Part shown: in pieces, positions 7,968 to 17,350 of the stretch | How positions within the stretch are numbered: position 1 is the stretch's first letter | Layout of the letters: each line of letters opens with the position of its first letter | From: Terriglobia bacterium | GTDB lineage: Bacteria; Acidobacteriota; Terriglobia; Terriglobales; Acidobacteriaceae | Reading direction: 5' to 3' | Length of the DNA stretch: 40,671 nucleotides | Assembly (NCBI GenBank): GCA_020072645.1 | Contig: JAIQGK010000029.1 | Coordinates: forward strand, 1-40,671 | Notes under the pieces: generated by a model | Databases searched by the model: none | What the model saw: the letters and a program-made list of their open reading frames with translations, nothing else | Told to the model about the DNA's origin: nothing | Program-made: the position numbers and the translations under genes

Positions 7968-9353
7968 TCATCCTATCGGAACACCAAAAGTACAAGGCAG
8001 GTTCACCGGCTGCGTAGGAGGCGTGGGAGGGGTAGCCCACGGCCCAGTATCGGTAGTGAAATCGAAGAACTCGGTCATATCTGGCATGGAAAAGTCTCTC
8101 TTGGTAAGAGCGGGCAACTTAAACCGTGTTTCAATCAGCTTGAGCGCCGCGGTGTAATCCATCGGGGTGTGAGATACGAAATTCTTCTTGGAAAACGGCG
8201 AGATGACCATGAGCGGCACCCGGAAGCCGGTCAGGGTAAAGTCGCCCGGCTGGTTCGTTGCCGGCATAATTGGCGGTATACCGTCCGGACTGGGAACAGG
8301 AATTGGCGGAACGTGGTCGTACAGCCCCCCGCCTTCGTCAAACGTTTCAATCATGACAGTATCTTTCCACGATGGGCTGTTCATGAGTGCATTGATAAGT
8401 TTCGCGGCGAATTGCGCACCCAGTTGAACATTGCTTTTCGGGTGCTCATCGACGCCGCTGCTGCTGGTGTCATTCACCTCGATACCGGTTTCTATGTACG
8501 CAACCTGAGGCAGCGTGCCGTTTTTCACGTCAGAAAAATATTGGCTGAGCGGGACCACGTTCGCGTGGTGCGCGTTGAAATAAGAGAAATAAGAGAAGTA
8601 CGTATGCCCATCCGTCGTATAGATCTTCCAGGAGATGTGGTTGTTGTCCATCACCTCAAAGATTGTTTTCGCCGTTATTTGCTGAAGCGGAGGCACCACA
8701 AGACCTTGCGAGGTGGCGGCCATCCAGTAAAAGCGGTTCGGATGCGTGCGCGTGGGAGCCGGAGAAAACCAACGGTCGGATGTCGCAAAATTCGATGCGA
8801 TGAAGTAGTAAAAAGGCAGATTGCTGTCGTCGTAATAACCCATGGCGCGCTTGCCGGTGAAGTCCGTAAAATTCGGCACGCCGTTCATAAACTCATCATG
8901 CGCAAACTTTCCCTCTATGAAAGCATTGCCATTCATGGTGAAAGGACCGGAGAAGTTGAATATTCGGTGAGTTTCATTCCATGAAGGCGTCAGGTTTTCT
9001 GAACATGCGCTCTGCATGTGGAATGCTTTGATGGGCGGTCCTGCCTTTCCGGTATCTGGGTCATAGCTGGGAGTAGAGACGTTTGTCGGAGTCTTGTCCG
9101 TTCCGGAAGTCCATGTATCAACGTCCTGGGGCAGAGGCGGAGTCTGTTTTGCCCGGTATGCGTTCAATTGACCGAAGTAGGTATCGAAGGAGCGGTTCTC
9201 CTGCATGAAAAGCACAATGTGGTTAATTGAATTCAAGCTCCCCGGCGTAGGTGTGGGAGTTGGCGCGGGACCTCCGCCCAGCCCCTGGCACGCGGACATC
9301 AACAAAGAGAGAAGGACTACACAGCAAAATCCTGCAGCACGACGATACAACAT
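7968..9353 (-). CDS. Lipoprotein phosphoesterase (phospholipase C / acid phosphatase family)
   Basis: 461 residues of the bacterial phosphoesterase family that includes non-haemolytic phospholipase C and acid phosphatase. Start set at the ATG with AGGAG 6 nt upstream (in GGGCCCAGGAGTTTCC). It gives a lipoprotein signal: hydrophobic VVLLSLLMSAC with lipobox Cys at about residue 22, followed by a Pro/Thr linker. Family motifs: QENRSFDTYFG near the mature N-terminus, HPNRFYWMAATSQG, DEHPKSN, and TFDEGGGLYDHVPP. It probably releases phosphate from phospholipids or other phosphoesters outside the cell. It is transcribed divergently from the permease gene at 9571. Confidence 0.9.
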   Translation of the reverse strand: MLYRRAAGFCCVVLLSLLMSACQGLGGGPAPTPTPTPGSLNSINHIVLFMQENRSFDTYFGQLNAYRAKQTPPLPQDVDTWTSGTDKTPTNVSTPSYDPDTGKAGPPIKAFHMQSACSENLTPSWNETHRIFNFSGPFTMNGNAFIEGKFAHDEFMNGVPNFTDFTGKRAMGYYDDSNLPFYYFIASNFATSDRWFSPAPTRTHPNRFYWMAATSQGLVVPPLQQITAKTIFEVMDNNHISWKIYTTDGHTYFSYFSYFNAHHANVVPLSQYFSDVKNGTLPQVAYIETGIEVNDTSSSGVDEHPKSNVQLGAQFAAKLINALMNSPSWKDTVMIETFDEGGGLYDHVPPIPVPSPDGIPPIMPATNQPGDFTLTGFRVPLMVISPFSKKNFVSHTPMDYTAALKLIETRFKLPALTKRDFSMPDMTEFFDFTTDTGPWATPPTPPTQPVNLPCTFGVPIG

Positions 9354-9560
9354 GGAAACTCCTGGGCCCGAAGCCTGCGTGCAGACGCACGGAAGGCTAT
9401 TAATCTGAGCATGTGATAGCTGCTGCTGGAAGCAGGTTGCCACAGCTGCTCTGACTCAGCAGTTCCCCTCTGAAATTAACGGTTTGGGCCCACGATGTTT
9501 GCTCTGTTCGACCGTTCACTCACTGCTGGGATTAAACTATGGGGTTCATCAACTTCGGCG

Positions 9561-9565
9561 GGAGG
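9561..9565 (+). promoter_or_regulatory. Ribosome binding site deciding the permease start
   Basis: GGAGG lies 5 nt before the ATG at 9571. It selects MNSLLQELRYAARQL as the N-terminus, which is the usual beginning of this family, over a frame that opens about 87 bp earlier. Confidence 0.75.
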
Positions 9566-9570
9566 CATGT

Positions 9571-12060
9571 ATGAATTCATTGCTCCAGGAACTCCGCTAT
9601 GCTGCGCGGCAGTTGCGCAAGGCCCCGGGTTTTGCCGTGCTGGCGGTAATAACTTTGGCCCTTGGAATCGGAGCAAACACGGCCATGTTCACGGTAATTG
9701 AGAGCGTGCTCTTGCGGCCACTGCCTTACCAGCATTCTGATCGAATGGTCTACATTGGGCCGGCGGAGGGAGACAGCTTTCAATCCACTTCATGGGTCAC
9801 CTACCGCGACGTTCGCGATCAAGCGCAAAAATTGGAAAGTGTCGCCCTGTTTTCAGAGGACGTAGGCGTGGTACAGGGTAAAGAAGGCTCAGTGAGTGTA
9901 GTTACACCCGGCATTACGCCGAATGCCTTTAAGCTGCTTGGCGTTCAGCCGCTTCTGGGCCGGACGTTTACCGAGGATGAAGGCCAGTCCGGCGGCCCGC
10001 AGGTAGTGCTTCTTTCTGAAGGACTATGGAAGCAAGCGTTCAATGCCGACCAGCAAATCGCGGGCAAGACAATTCGTGTCAATGGCAAAGCGCGGACTGT
10101 GGTGGGAGTGATGCCTGCGAGCTTTCATTTTCCGGAAATAATGGGACAGGACTTGCACAAAGGGTTGTGGTTACCAATTCAGCCGACAACTGAGATGCAA
10201 AAGGATCGAGGGAGTCACTTTTTTTATATCGTTGCAGGGCTGAAACCTGGCGTTGCAATGGGGCAAGCGAAAGCCGAGTTGGCTTCGATTGCGCAATACA
10301 TCCATCAAACGGACCCAGAGAAGGGCAAAGATATTGCTTTTCGGATTGCCAGCTACCAGGAGATGCTGACGGGTTCAGTGCGCGACGTTTTGCTCGCTTT
10401 GGTCATTGCACTGGGTCTCGTTCTGTTGATCGCCTGCGGAAACGTGGCGAATCTCTTGATTGCGCGGTGTCTGGGCCGTCAGCAGGAGTTTGCTGTGCGC
10501 TCCGCGTTAGGAGCCGGGCAGTTCCGCCTAGTGCGTCAACTTTTTGTAGAAGGCGGACTATTGAGTATCCTGGGATGTGTTTTCGGACTGGGTATAGCGC
10601 GGCTTGCAATCAGCCTGATTCATAAATTGCCCCCCGACACAATCCCGCGCGATGAGACCATCGCGATCCATTGGCCGGTATTGCTGGCCCTTGCAGGAAT
10701 CGCAACCCTTACCACCGTGTTGACCTCAGTTCTGCCTGCACTCTTTGTAGCTCGGACTGATCCCCAACCCGCGCTGCAGGCTGCGTCGCGGGGCCTGGGG
10801 TCGCGCTCCATCAGCTCGCGCGTAAGCGGCTGGCTGGTTGCGGCAGAAGTGGCCCTTTCAACTCTGTTGTTGATCGCCACCGGTCTGCTTTTTCACACGC
10901 TGTGGAACCTGGAGCACACCAAGCTGGGCTTTGATGTGACGCGCGTGACCACCTTCATGTCCATGCCGGCCGATGCCTCAGGTTTCGCAAATATGAGCGC
11001 GTCGAAGAGCAACGAGCCATCCTCAACCTCAGTGGCAACGCTCTTTTATCAGCCAGTCCTGGAACGGATGAGGCATGTGCCCGGGGTACAGGAAGCAGCG
11101 CTCATTACCTCTCCTCCTCTTTCCGGTATCGACATGAATACCAGCTTCGTCGTGGTTGGTCAGCCGAAAGACCCCGCACACGCTCTAGAGGCCAGGATTT
11201 CCGCAGTGAGTGAGGGATATGAACGGCTCATGGGAACGCCGGTTGTCCGTGGCAGGATGATCACCAATGACGACAGCGCAAATGCGCCCTACGTTATGGT
11301 GATCAATGAAACATTGGCGCGCAAGTATTTTGCGGGGAAAGACCCACTAGGACAACAAATAGACCTGGGCGGCGAAGACACTGGAGCTATTAAGCCATAT
11401 ACCATTGTCGGGATTGTTGGCGATCAGGTGGACAATGGCGTGTCACATCCGCCCAAGCCTCTGCTTCTAGTGCCATATGAACAGGTGCCAACCACTTCAA
11501 TCTATTACCAGCTTCTGATCAAGACGATTGTCTTTTTCGCCGTAAAGACCCGCGGAAATATTGCCGTGGCGCCGGCAATGCGAGACGTTTTCCGGCAGAC
11601 CGCTCCAGACTTCGCTCTGGATAATTTTCAAACCATGCAGCAGGCAGTGGATGGCAGCAATTTCAGCCAGCGGCTGGGACTCTACCTTACAGGCTCATTT
11701 GCCGGTATGGCCGTTCTGATGGTGATTGCAGGACTGTATGGAGTTCTGGCCCAGTTGGTGAGCTATCGCAGGCGCGAAATTGGCGTTCGGCTGGCATTGG
11801 GCTCCACGCGCGAAAAGATTCTTGGCATGTTCCTGAAACAAGGTTTGACGTTTGTCCTGGCTGGCCTGGTGCTGGGCGTCATATGCGCGTTGTGGGCAGG
11901 ACGGTTGGTGAAAGCCTTCCTCTATCAAGTGAAGCCTCTGGATGCCTGGACCTATGCCGGCGTGGCGGTCGTGTTGATCGTGGTGGGGGCTTTGGCGGCA
12001 GCTATTCCAGCACGACGGGCTGCGGCGGTTGAACCAATTGAGGCCCTCAGGGACGAGTAA
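9571..12060 (+). CDS. MacB/FtsX-type ABC permease without ATPase (acidobacterial duplicated orphan permease)
   Basis: 829 residues. The N-terminal MNSLLQELRYAARQLRKAPG leads into a first membrane helix (LAVITLALGIGANTAMF), a periplasmic MacB core domain (about 50-270), three FtsX-type helices (about 275-430), then the same arrangement again: helix, second periplasmic domain (about 450-690) and three terminal helices ending RRAAAVEPIEALRDE. The internal duplication and absence of a neighbouring ATPase match the 'ADOP' family, which is strongly expanded in acidobacteria. MacB-type permeases transmit mechanical work across the membrane rather than forming a channel; the substrate here is unknown. 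The next gene is 76 bp downstream on the same strand. Confidence 0.93.
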   Translation: MNSLLQELRYAARQLRKAPGFAVLAVITLALGIGANTAMFTVIESVLLRPLPYQHSDRMVYIGPAEGDSFQSTSWVTYRDVRDQAQKLESVALFSEDVGVVQGKEGSVSVVTPGITPNAFKLLGVQPLLGRTFTEDEGQSGGPQVVLLSEGLWKQAFNADQQIAGKTIRVNGKARTVVGVMPASFHFPEIMGQDLHKGLWLPIQPTTEMQKDRGSHFFYIVAGLKPGVAMGQAKAELASIAQYIHQTDPEKGKDIAFRIASYQEMLTGSVRDVLLALVIALGLVLLIACGNVANLLIARCLGRQQEFAVRSALGAGQFRLVRQLFVEGGLLSILGCVFGLGIARLAISLIHKLPPDTIPRDETIAIHWPVLLALAGIATLTTVLTSVLPALFVARTDPQPALQAASRGLGSRSISSRVSGWLVAAEVALSTLLLIATGLLFHTLWNLEHTKLGFDVTRVTTFMSMPADASGFANMSASKSNEPSSTSVATLFYQPVLERMRHVPGVQEAALITSPPLSGIDMNTSFVVVGQPKDPAHALEARISAVSEGYERLMGTPVVRGRMITNDDSANAPYVMVINETLARKYFAGKDPLGQQIDLGGEDTGAIKPYTIVGIVGDQVDNGVSHPPKPLLLVPYEQVPTTSIYYQLLIKTIVFFAVKTRGNIAVAPAMRDVFRQTAPDFALDNFQTMQQAVDGSNFSQRLGLYLTGSFAGMAVLMVIAGLYGVLAQLVSYRRREIGVRLALGSTREKILGMFLKQGLTFVLAGLVLGVICALWAGRLVKAFLYQVKPLDAWTYAGVAVVLIVVGALAAAIPARRAAAVEPIEALRDE

Positions 12061-12136
12061 GTTCGTCAATTTTCCAGAGCCGATGTTGTGCTTTGGAACC
12101 GGGGTGGTACTCTATCCAGTCGAAAAGGAGAGTGCC

Positions 12137-13510
12137 ATGCCTTCGATCAGTCGCTTGCGTGGTTTCAAGATTGTCGCATTTTCAGTGTTGCTTCTTTCTC
12201 TCATAGCGGTGCGTGCTTCGGTGCAGAATTCGCCGCTCGATAAACAGGTCAGCTCCGTGCTTCCAGAAGCGCAGAGTTTGCATCTGGATCTGCACCAGCA
12301 TCCTGAACTTTCATCGCATGAGACGAGGACAGCCGCGGAGCTGGCGAACCGCTTGCGCACGCTAGGCTATGAAGTCACGGAACATGTGGGCGGGACCGGC
12401 GTCGTCGCCATCCTTAAGAATGGTCCCGGCCCAACCGTGATGCTGCGTACCGAGTTGGACGCGCTGCCTGTGGAAGAGAAAACGGGGCTGCCGTATGCCA
12501 GTAAAGTTCGCGCAAAAGATGACAGCGGACGCGACGTAGGCGTGATGCACGCTTGCGGGCATGATGTTCACATGGCGGCTTTGTTTGGGACCGCTTCCAT
12601 CATGGTGCATAACAAGGATTCATGGCACGGAACGCTGATGCTGATTGGCCAGCCTGCGGAAGAAACCATTACCGGCGCAGACAAGATGATTAAAGACGGG
12701 CTTTTCACGCGCTTTCCAAAACCGGATGTCGGCATTGCGCTGCATGACACAAACAATCTTCCCGTCGGCAAGGTCGGGATCACTCCCGGCTATGCCAAGG
12801 CGGCGGCGGATTCCATTCGCATCACCGTTTACGGAAAGGGCGGACATGGAGCGCAGCCTCACACCACCATCGACCCTGTGCTGATCGCAGCTCGGATTGC
12901 CGTGACGGTGCAGTCGATTATTTCGCGGGAAATTAAGCCGGGCGACGCGGCAGTGATCACCATTGGCTACATTCAGGCAGGAACTAAAAACAACATCATT
13001 CCTGACGACGCGCAGATGGGATTCACTGTTCGTTCATTCAAACCTGAGGTGCGTCAGCACCTGCTGGCATCGATTGAACGCGTAGCCAAAGGTGAAGCCA
13101 TGGCTGCCGGCGCCGAGAAGATGCCACTGGTGGAAAAATATGAATCGACAGGCGCTGTCTCTAACGATCCAGTGTTGACCAGGCATCTGGCGGCGACTCT
13201 GGAGGGTGTGCTGGGCAAGGGAAGTGTGGTGACGGAAGATCCGATCATGACATCAGAAGATTACGCATATTTTGTGGAGCAGGGAGTGCCATCGTTTTAT
13301 TTCACGCTCGGCGTTGCCGATCCACAGAAGCTGGCGGAAGCCAAGTCAGCGGGCAAACAGTTGCCAAGCAATCACTCGCCACTGTTCGCTCCTGTTGCGG
13401 AACCGTCCATAAAAACTGGTATGACGGCCGAGGTTACGATTCTGCGCGATCTGTTGAAGGGAACGCCGGCGGACGTGAAGAAGTACACTCAGTCGGCCGC
13501 AGGGAATTAA
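12137..13510 (+). CDS. Exported M20-family amidohydrolase / peptidase
   Basis: 457 residues of the M20D aminoacylase/IAA-amino-acid-hydrolase group that removes acyl groups from amino acids or cleaves short amide bonds using two metals. The start is set by AAGGAG 6 nt upstream and gives a signal peptide (about 1-29). Motifs: MHACGHDVHMA (138-147, with the metal-binding Cys and His), QPAEET (E175-E176), GKGGHGAQPHTTIDP in the dimerisation domain, and NIIPDDAQMGFTVRSF. An exported form is less common than cytoplasmic homologues and fits the other secreted hydrolases nearby. The C-terminal 20 residues are a family-poor tail. Confidence 0.92.
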   Translation: MPSISRLRGFKIVAFSVLLLSLIAVRASVQNSPLDKQVSSVLPEAQSLHLDLHQHPELSSHETRTAAELANRLRTLGYEVTEHVGGTGVVAILKNGPGPTVMLRTELDALPVEEKTGLPYASKVRAKDDSGRDVGVMHACGHDVHMAALFGTASIMVHNKDSWHGTLMLIGQPAEETITGADKMIKDGLFTRFPKPDVGIALHDTNNLPVGKVGITPGYAKAAADSIRITVYGKGGHGAQPHTTIDPVLIAARIAVTVQSIISREIKPGDAAVITIGYIQAGTKNNIIPDDAQMGFTVRSFKPEVRQHLLASIERVAKGEAMAAGAEKMPLVEKYESTGAVSNDPVLTRHLAATLEGVLGKGSVVTEDPIMTSEDYAYFVEQGVPSFYFTLGVADPQKLAEAKSAGKQLPSNHSPLFAPVAEPSIKTGMTAEVTILRDLLKGTPADVKKYTQSAAGN

Positions 13511-13520
13511 CTTTCCCGAC

Positions 13521-13546
13521 GTCCCGAGCGGAGCGAGGGATCTCTA
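13521..13546. repeat. Interspersed GAGCGGAGCGAGGGATC-type repeat, copy B
   Basis: GTCCCGAGCGGAGCGAGGGA followed by TCTCTA is near-identical to copy A at 4960-4984. It occupies the 165-bp gap between the M20 and M24 genes. A shortened relative is at about 366-378. Confidence 0.5.
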
Positions 13547-13675
13547 TAATAGCGAAGAGTTTTCGGTAACAGATCGTGACGCTTGAAAAGCGTAGAGGAA
13601 CGTAGAGATCACACGCAAATCCGCCGCGTTCGGGATTCAGAAAGACCGCAAGATTCCTAAGGAGCCCTTGATCCG

Positions 13676-14971
13676 ATGAAATTTTCTCGCCGCAGTTTTC
13701 TTCAGAACGCTGGACTCGCAACGACTGTAACGCTGGCGCAGCCGGGGGTGGCGTTTGGCGCTGGCCACGACCACAAAAGCAAACAGCCTGATGCGATCGC
13801 AAAGTTGAAATCGCGCAAGGGCGAAGCTCAGCCCATTACCACCGCTGAACGCGAGCAGAGGATGGAGCGGGCACGGCAACTGATGTCGGAAAACAAGATT
13901 GACGCCATCATGGTGATGGGCGGAACTTCATTGGTTTATTTCACCAACATTCACTGGTGGATGAGCGAGCGGCTGTTTGCGGTGATTCTGCCGGTGAAAG
14001 GGAATCCGTTTTACGTCTGCCCGGCGTTTGAAGAAGACCGCGCGCGTGAGCAGATTGCCGGCGGCCCTGGCGGAAACAACGCGGAAGTCCGCACGTGGCA
14101 GGAAGATGAAAGCCCTTATCAGCGGATTGCCGAAGGGCTTAAAGATAGAAACCTTACGACGGGAAACATCGGGATGGAAGAGACTGTCCGCTATGTTTTC
14201 AGTGAAGGGCTGAGCAAAGCCGCGCCGGGCCTGCACCTGGTAAGCGCCACGCCTGTCACGGCAGGCTGCCGGATGATCAAGAGTCAGCACGAACTGCAGT
14301 TGATGAAGCTGGCGAATGAAGTTACTCTTGCGGCCTACGAGGCGGCTTATCGCTCCACCAAAGAAGGCATGACACAGAACGATTTCGGCGCCATGGTTCA
14401 AGCCGCGCACTCACAGCAGGGCTTTCAGGGTGGCGCGAGCATACAGGTGGGTGAGAACTCCGCCCTGCCGCACGGCTCAGCCAAACCGCAGGTGATTCGT
14501 GAAGGTACGATCCTCTTGATGGATGGCGGTTGCGTCGTGGAAGGCTATGAATCCGACATCAGCCGCACTGTCGTGCTGGGCAAGCCGACAGACAAGATGA
14601 AGCAGGTGTTTGACATCGTGCACAAGGCGCAATCCGCGGCGCTGGCTGCGGCAAAGCCCGGCGTCGAGTGCCAGGCGGTTGACGCCGCAGCGCGCAAAGT
14701 GATCACCGACGCCGGTTACGGTCCAGACTACAAACATTTCACGCATCGCGTGGGACACGGGATTGGAATGGACGGGCATGAATGGCCTTATCTAGTCCGC
14801 GGCAATACTCTGCCACTGGCCCCGAATATGACTTTCAGTGACGAGCCGGGAATTTATATCCGGGGCGAATTCGGCGTGCGCCTGGAAGACGACATGCACA
14901 TCACGGAGAACGGAGCAGAACTGTTTACGCCGCAAAGCCAAGATCTGGAGAAACCATTTGCCAGACCTTGA
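13676..14971 (+). CDS. Tat-exported Xaa-Pro peptidase (M24 family)
   Basis: 431 residues. The N-terminus MKFSRRSFLQNAGLATTVTL is a twin-arginine signal (RRSFLQ), so the enzyme is exported folded, which fits a metal enzyme. The C-terminal pita-bread domain has the five metal ligands: MDGGCVVEGYESDISRT (two Asp), HRVGHGIGMDGHEW (His), FSDEPGIY (Glu) and VRLEDDMHIT (Glu), with the substrate His in NSALPHGSAKP. The N-terminal creatinase-like domain spans about 60-190. It should release N-terminal residues before proline. An AAGGAG lies about 11 nt upstream of the ATG. The gene follows the M20 hydrolase on the same strand and may share its transcript. Confidence 0.93.
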   Translation: MKFSRRSFLQNAGLATTVTLAQPGVAFGAGHDHKSKQPDAIAKLKSRKGEAQPITTAEREQRMERARQLMSENKIDAIMVMGGTSLVYFTNIHWWMSERLFAVILPVKGNPFYVCPAFEEDRAREQIAGGPGGNNAEVRTWQEDESPYQRIAEGLKDRNLTTGNIGMEETVRYVFSEGLSKAAPGLHLVSATPVTAGCRMIKSQHELQLMKLANEVTLAAYEAAYRSTKEGMTQNDFGAMVQAAHSQQGFQGGASIQVGENSALPHGSAKPQVIREGTILLMDGGCVVEGYESDISRTVVLGKPTDKMKQVFDIVHKAQSAALAAAKPGVECQAVDAAARKVITDAGYGPDYKHFTHRVGHGIGMDGHEWPYLVRGNTLPLAPNMTFSDEPGIYIRGEFGVRLEDDMHITENGAELFTPQSQDLEKPFARP

Positions 14972-15145
14972 AGATGCCTATATGCGAATTCACGCGCTAA
15001 GCTCAACGCAGATCGTAATTTAGCGGCGTTAAAAATTACAGGTTTGTAATTGAAAAAATAGGCGAGAATTGTGTTCCAGGCAGAATAGATACCCCCTTGC
15101 TGCCGAACCGGGACTGCCACCGCGGTGTCCGGTGCAAGGAGCGTT

Positions 15146-15550
15146 ATGGATTCGTGGATGCCTTGGACAGTCACGCGCAACTTCATTCGCGCGTTTTGTC
15201 CTACCTTGATAGTGTTGCTCCTATATGACCTTTTGCGCAATTTGAATCATTCAAGCCCTATGAGACAGCTGGGATTGTTTGCCGATATGGTTGCGTTGGG
15301 CGTTGTTTTGTTCATCAAAGTGGCCCCTCCATTCGGCGGCATGCGCAAGGAGTTTGCTCATCTTTTTGGCTGGTCCTACGAGATGATTTATCGGTTAGGC
15401 TATGTTGGCGCATTCCTGTTCGGTAACCTGTGGCACCTTAACCTGCAGAAAGGTTTATTGCTGGCTGCCGGATATGCATTTTTTGCGGATATGGCCAAGT
15501 TTGTAAAACCTCAGTGGAGGACTCTGAACGGGTTGTCAGGAGCGCTATAA
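15146..15550 (+). CDS. Small integral membrane protein, unknown function
   Basis: 134 residues with about three to four hydrophobic segments (about 14-27, 40-58, 80-92, 100-115). The ATG at 15146 is preceded by AAGGAG 4 nt away, which favours it over a GTG 21 bp upstream. I do not recognise the family. The 170-bp region before it contains the palindrome CACCGCGGTG (15118-15127). Its 3' end overlaps a second hydrophobic frame (15514-15741) by 37 nt, which raises the possibility that the two encode parts of one system. Confidence 0.65.
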   Translation: MDSWMPWTVTRNFIRAFCPTLIVLLLYDLLRNLNHSSPMRQLGLFADMVALGVVLFIKVAPPFGGMRKEFAHLFGWSYEMIYRLGYVGAFLFGNLWHLNLQKGLLLAAGYAFFADMAKFVKPQWRTLNGLSGAL

Positions 15551-15741
15551 CGGCGTGCGGCATCGTGTCATGCTTTGTTTATGGTCTTTGGAGGCTCTGT
15601 CAGAGCGTGATTCCATTAACAGGTTTTTTGAATGAGATTGTTAGTGTGTTCGCAGCACTGGTGATAATCGCGCTATTGGGGTGGTGGGCCGTAAGGCAAA
15701 CGGATGCTTCTACTATCCAAGAACTGAAGTTGAATGAATAA
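15514..15741 (+). CDS. Putative small two-helix membrane protein overlapping its upstream neighbour
   Basis: 75 residues from a GTG at 15514, with two hydrophobic segments (about 12-33 and 37-60) and an acidic end. The GTG has no ribosome site. An AGGAG at 15539-15543 instead precedes ATA/GTG codons in this frame, so the true start may be later, around 15565. A frameshifted continuation of the 134-residue membrane protein is also possible. The hydrophobic pattern and the terminator right after its stop suggest the frame is translated. Confidence 0.45.
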   Translation: MEDSERVVRSAITACGIVSCFVYGLWRLCQSVIPLTGFLNEIVSVFAALVIIALLGWWAVRQTDASTIQELKLNE

Positions 15742-15767
15742 AGGGCTTGATCATTCGCCAAGCCCTT
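15741..15767. terminator. Hairpin between convergent genes
   Basis: AAGGGCTTG (15741-15749) pairs perfectly with CAAGCCCTT (15759-15767) around a 9-nt loop. It sits in the 40-bp gap between the plus-strand membrane ORF and the minus-strand S10 gene and could end transcription from both sides. There is no long T-run on either side. Confidence 0.6.
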
Positions 15768-15781
15768 ACCAAATCCAAATC

Positions 15782-17350
15782 TCACTTCAGCGCGTTCGCA
15801 ATAAACGTCCCCACGTCCCTCTTCAGATCCGCCAGCGACGAATCCTGGATATACATCATGTGTCCAGCGCCGTAATATCCAAGGCTTACCTTGGCATGCT
15901 GCGCCTGGTCAAGATTCATGTGGTTGAGCGTATATTGCGTGGCGAAATATGGCGTTGCCAGATCGAAATAGCCGGAGCCGACAAAAAGCTTCATGAAGGG
16001 GTTCTTGTCAAAGGCGTCTTTCAGCGAGCGGGCGGTATCAGGGAAGCCGCCGCGCTGGACGCCCCAATCCCATTCATCGAAACGGAAGCCGCCGCCCAGG
16101 ATGTAATACTCCAGATCTGATTTGTAGCCGAGTTCACTGCGCACATATTGATTGAACATGGCTGTGTATGGTGGACGAATCGCGCTCATGCTGGGATCGA
16201 AGCTGGCGGTGTCATCGACGTTAGAACTTGAAGTGCCGGTGAAACGGCTGTCGAGCCGACCGATAGTCAGTCTCTTGTCGCGCAAAAGCTCTTTGGTGAA
16301 ATGCGATTCCTCAATGCGGAGATTGCTTTCGTCTATATAGGTCTTGCTCAGGCCGGTGTAGCGCGCCAGATGATCGATCACGTCTTGTCGTTCTTGCGGC
16401 GTAAGGCGGTCGCCTTTAGCCAGCGCATCCGCATACGGGCCGGCGGCCCATTGCTCAACTTCAGCTCGGAGCTTGTCAAAATTCTGCTCATACTCAGGAC
16501 CCAGCTTTTTGTGATACCACGCGGCGCTGGCGTAAGTCGGCAGAAAGAGAATGAAGGGAAGATCATTGCCGGGAGAGCCGTCAGTGGTCTGGAAATTCAG
16601 GATGCTGGAGATCAGCATGATTCCATTGAAAGCGATGCCATGTTCCACCAGGTAGCCAGAAAGACCGGCAGCGCGCGTGGTGCCGTAGCTTTCACCCACC
16701 ATGAAGAGTGGAGAGGACCAGCGCTCATAACGTCCGAGATACAGACGGATGAACTCACCCACGGACTCGATGTCGCCGCGCAGGCCGAGGAATTTTTTAG
16801 TCTGATCGCGTTTTACGGCGCGGCTGTAGCCAGTGCCCACCGGGTCAATGAAAACAAGATCGGTCTGGTCAAGCCAGGTTTGCTCGTTATCCACCAATTG
16901 ATATGGCGGAGGAGGCATCATGCCGTTGGGCTGCATGCGCACGCGCTTGGGACCAATGGCTCCCATGTGAAGCCAGACTGACGCGGAACCTGGACCGCCA
17001 TTGAAAGAGAAAGTCAGCGGCCGGTGCTCGTTCTGGCCGTCGAGCGTATAGGCGATAAAGAAGATGTGAGCTTCAACCTCGCCGGTGTCATTGTTCTTGA
17101 GTGGCATCATTCCCGTGGTGGCGGTGTAATGCAGCGTTTTGCCGCCAACATGGATTTCATGGTGGGTGACTACTGGTGGAACTTCCGGTTGTTCTTTCTT
17201 TGCTTCGGCGGCGGCAGTGCCGGAGGGCTTGGCTGGTTCAGCAGGACTGGCCGCGGACGCAGGAGCTGGTGGGCGGTTTCTTTGGCCGGTAGCACAGAGC
17301 GAAAGGACCATTACGACGATTAAGAAAGACGAGGTGCGACGCAGCAGCAT
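15782..17350 (-). CDS. Exported serine carboxypeptidase (peptidase S10)
   Basis: 522 residues. The ATG at 17350 is preceded by AGGTGGAG about 9 nt away and begins a signal peptide (about 1-21). A Pro/Ala-rich linker (25-60) follows. The alpha/beta-hydrolase core has FSFNGGPGSAS (oxyanion region), GESYGTTRAA with the nucleophile S221, GSGYFDLATPY with the catalytic Asp, and YGAGHMMY with the catalytic His. S10 enzymes remove C-terminal residues, usually at acidic pH, which suits an acidic-soil organism. It complements the exported M20 and M24 enzymes encoded just upstream on the other strand. Confidence 0.93.
   Translation of the reverse strand: MLLRRTSSFLIVVMVLSLCATGQRNRPPAPASAASPAEPAKPSGTAAAEAKKEQPEVPPVVTHHEIHVGGKTLHYTATTGMMPLKNNDTGEVEAHIFFIAYTLDGQNEHRPLTFSFNGGPGSASVWLHMGAIGPKRVRMQPNGMMPPPPYQLVDNEQTWLDQTDLVFIDPVGTGYSRAVKRDQTKKFLGLRGDIESVGEFIRLYLGRYERWSSPLFMVGESYGTTRAAGLSGYLVEHGIAFNGIMLISSILNFQTTDGSPGNDLPFILFLPTYASAAWYHKKLGPEYEQNFDKLRAEVEQWAAGPYADALAKGDRLTPQERQDVIDHLARYTGLSKTYIDESNLRIEESHFTKELLRDKRLTIGRLDSRFTGTSSSNVDDTASFDPSMSAIRPPYTAMFNQYVRSELGYKSDLEYYILGGGFRFDEWDWGVQRGGFPDTARSLKDAFDKNPFMKLFVGSGYFDLATPYFATQYTLNHMNLDQAQHAKVSLGYYGAGHMMYIQDSSLADLKRDVGTFIANALK

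Noticed and set aside
7818-8984. 388-codon plus-strand frame
   Set aside because: Mostly antisense to the lipoprotein phosphoesterase; rich in Arg and His with no family motif.
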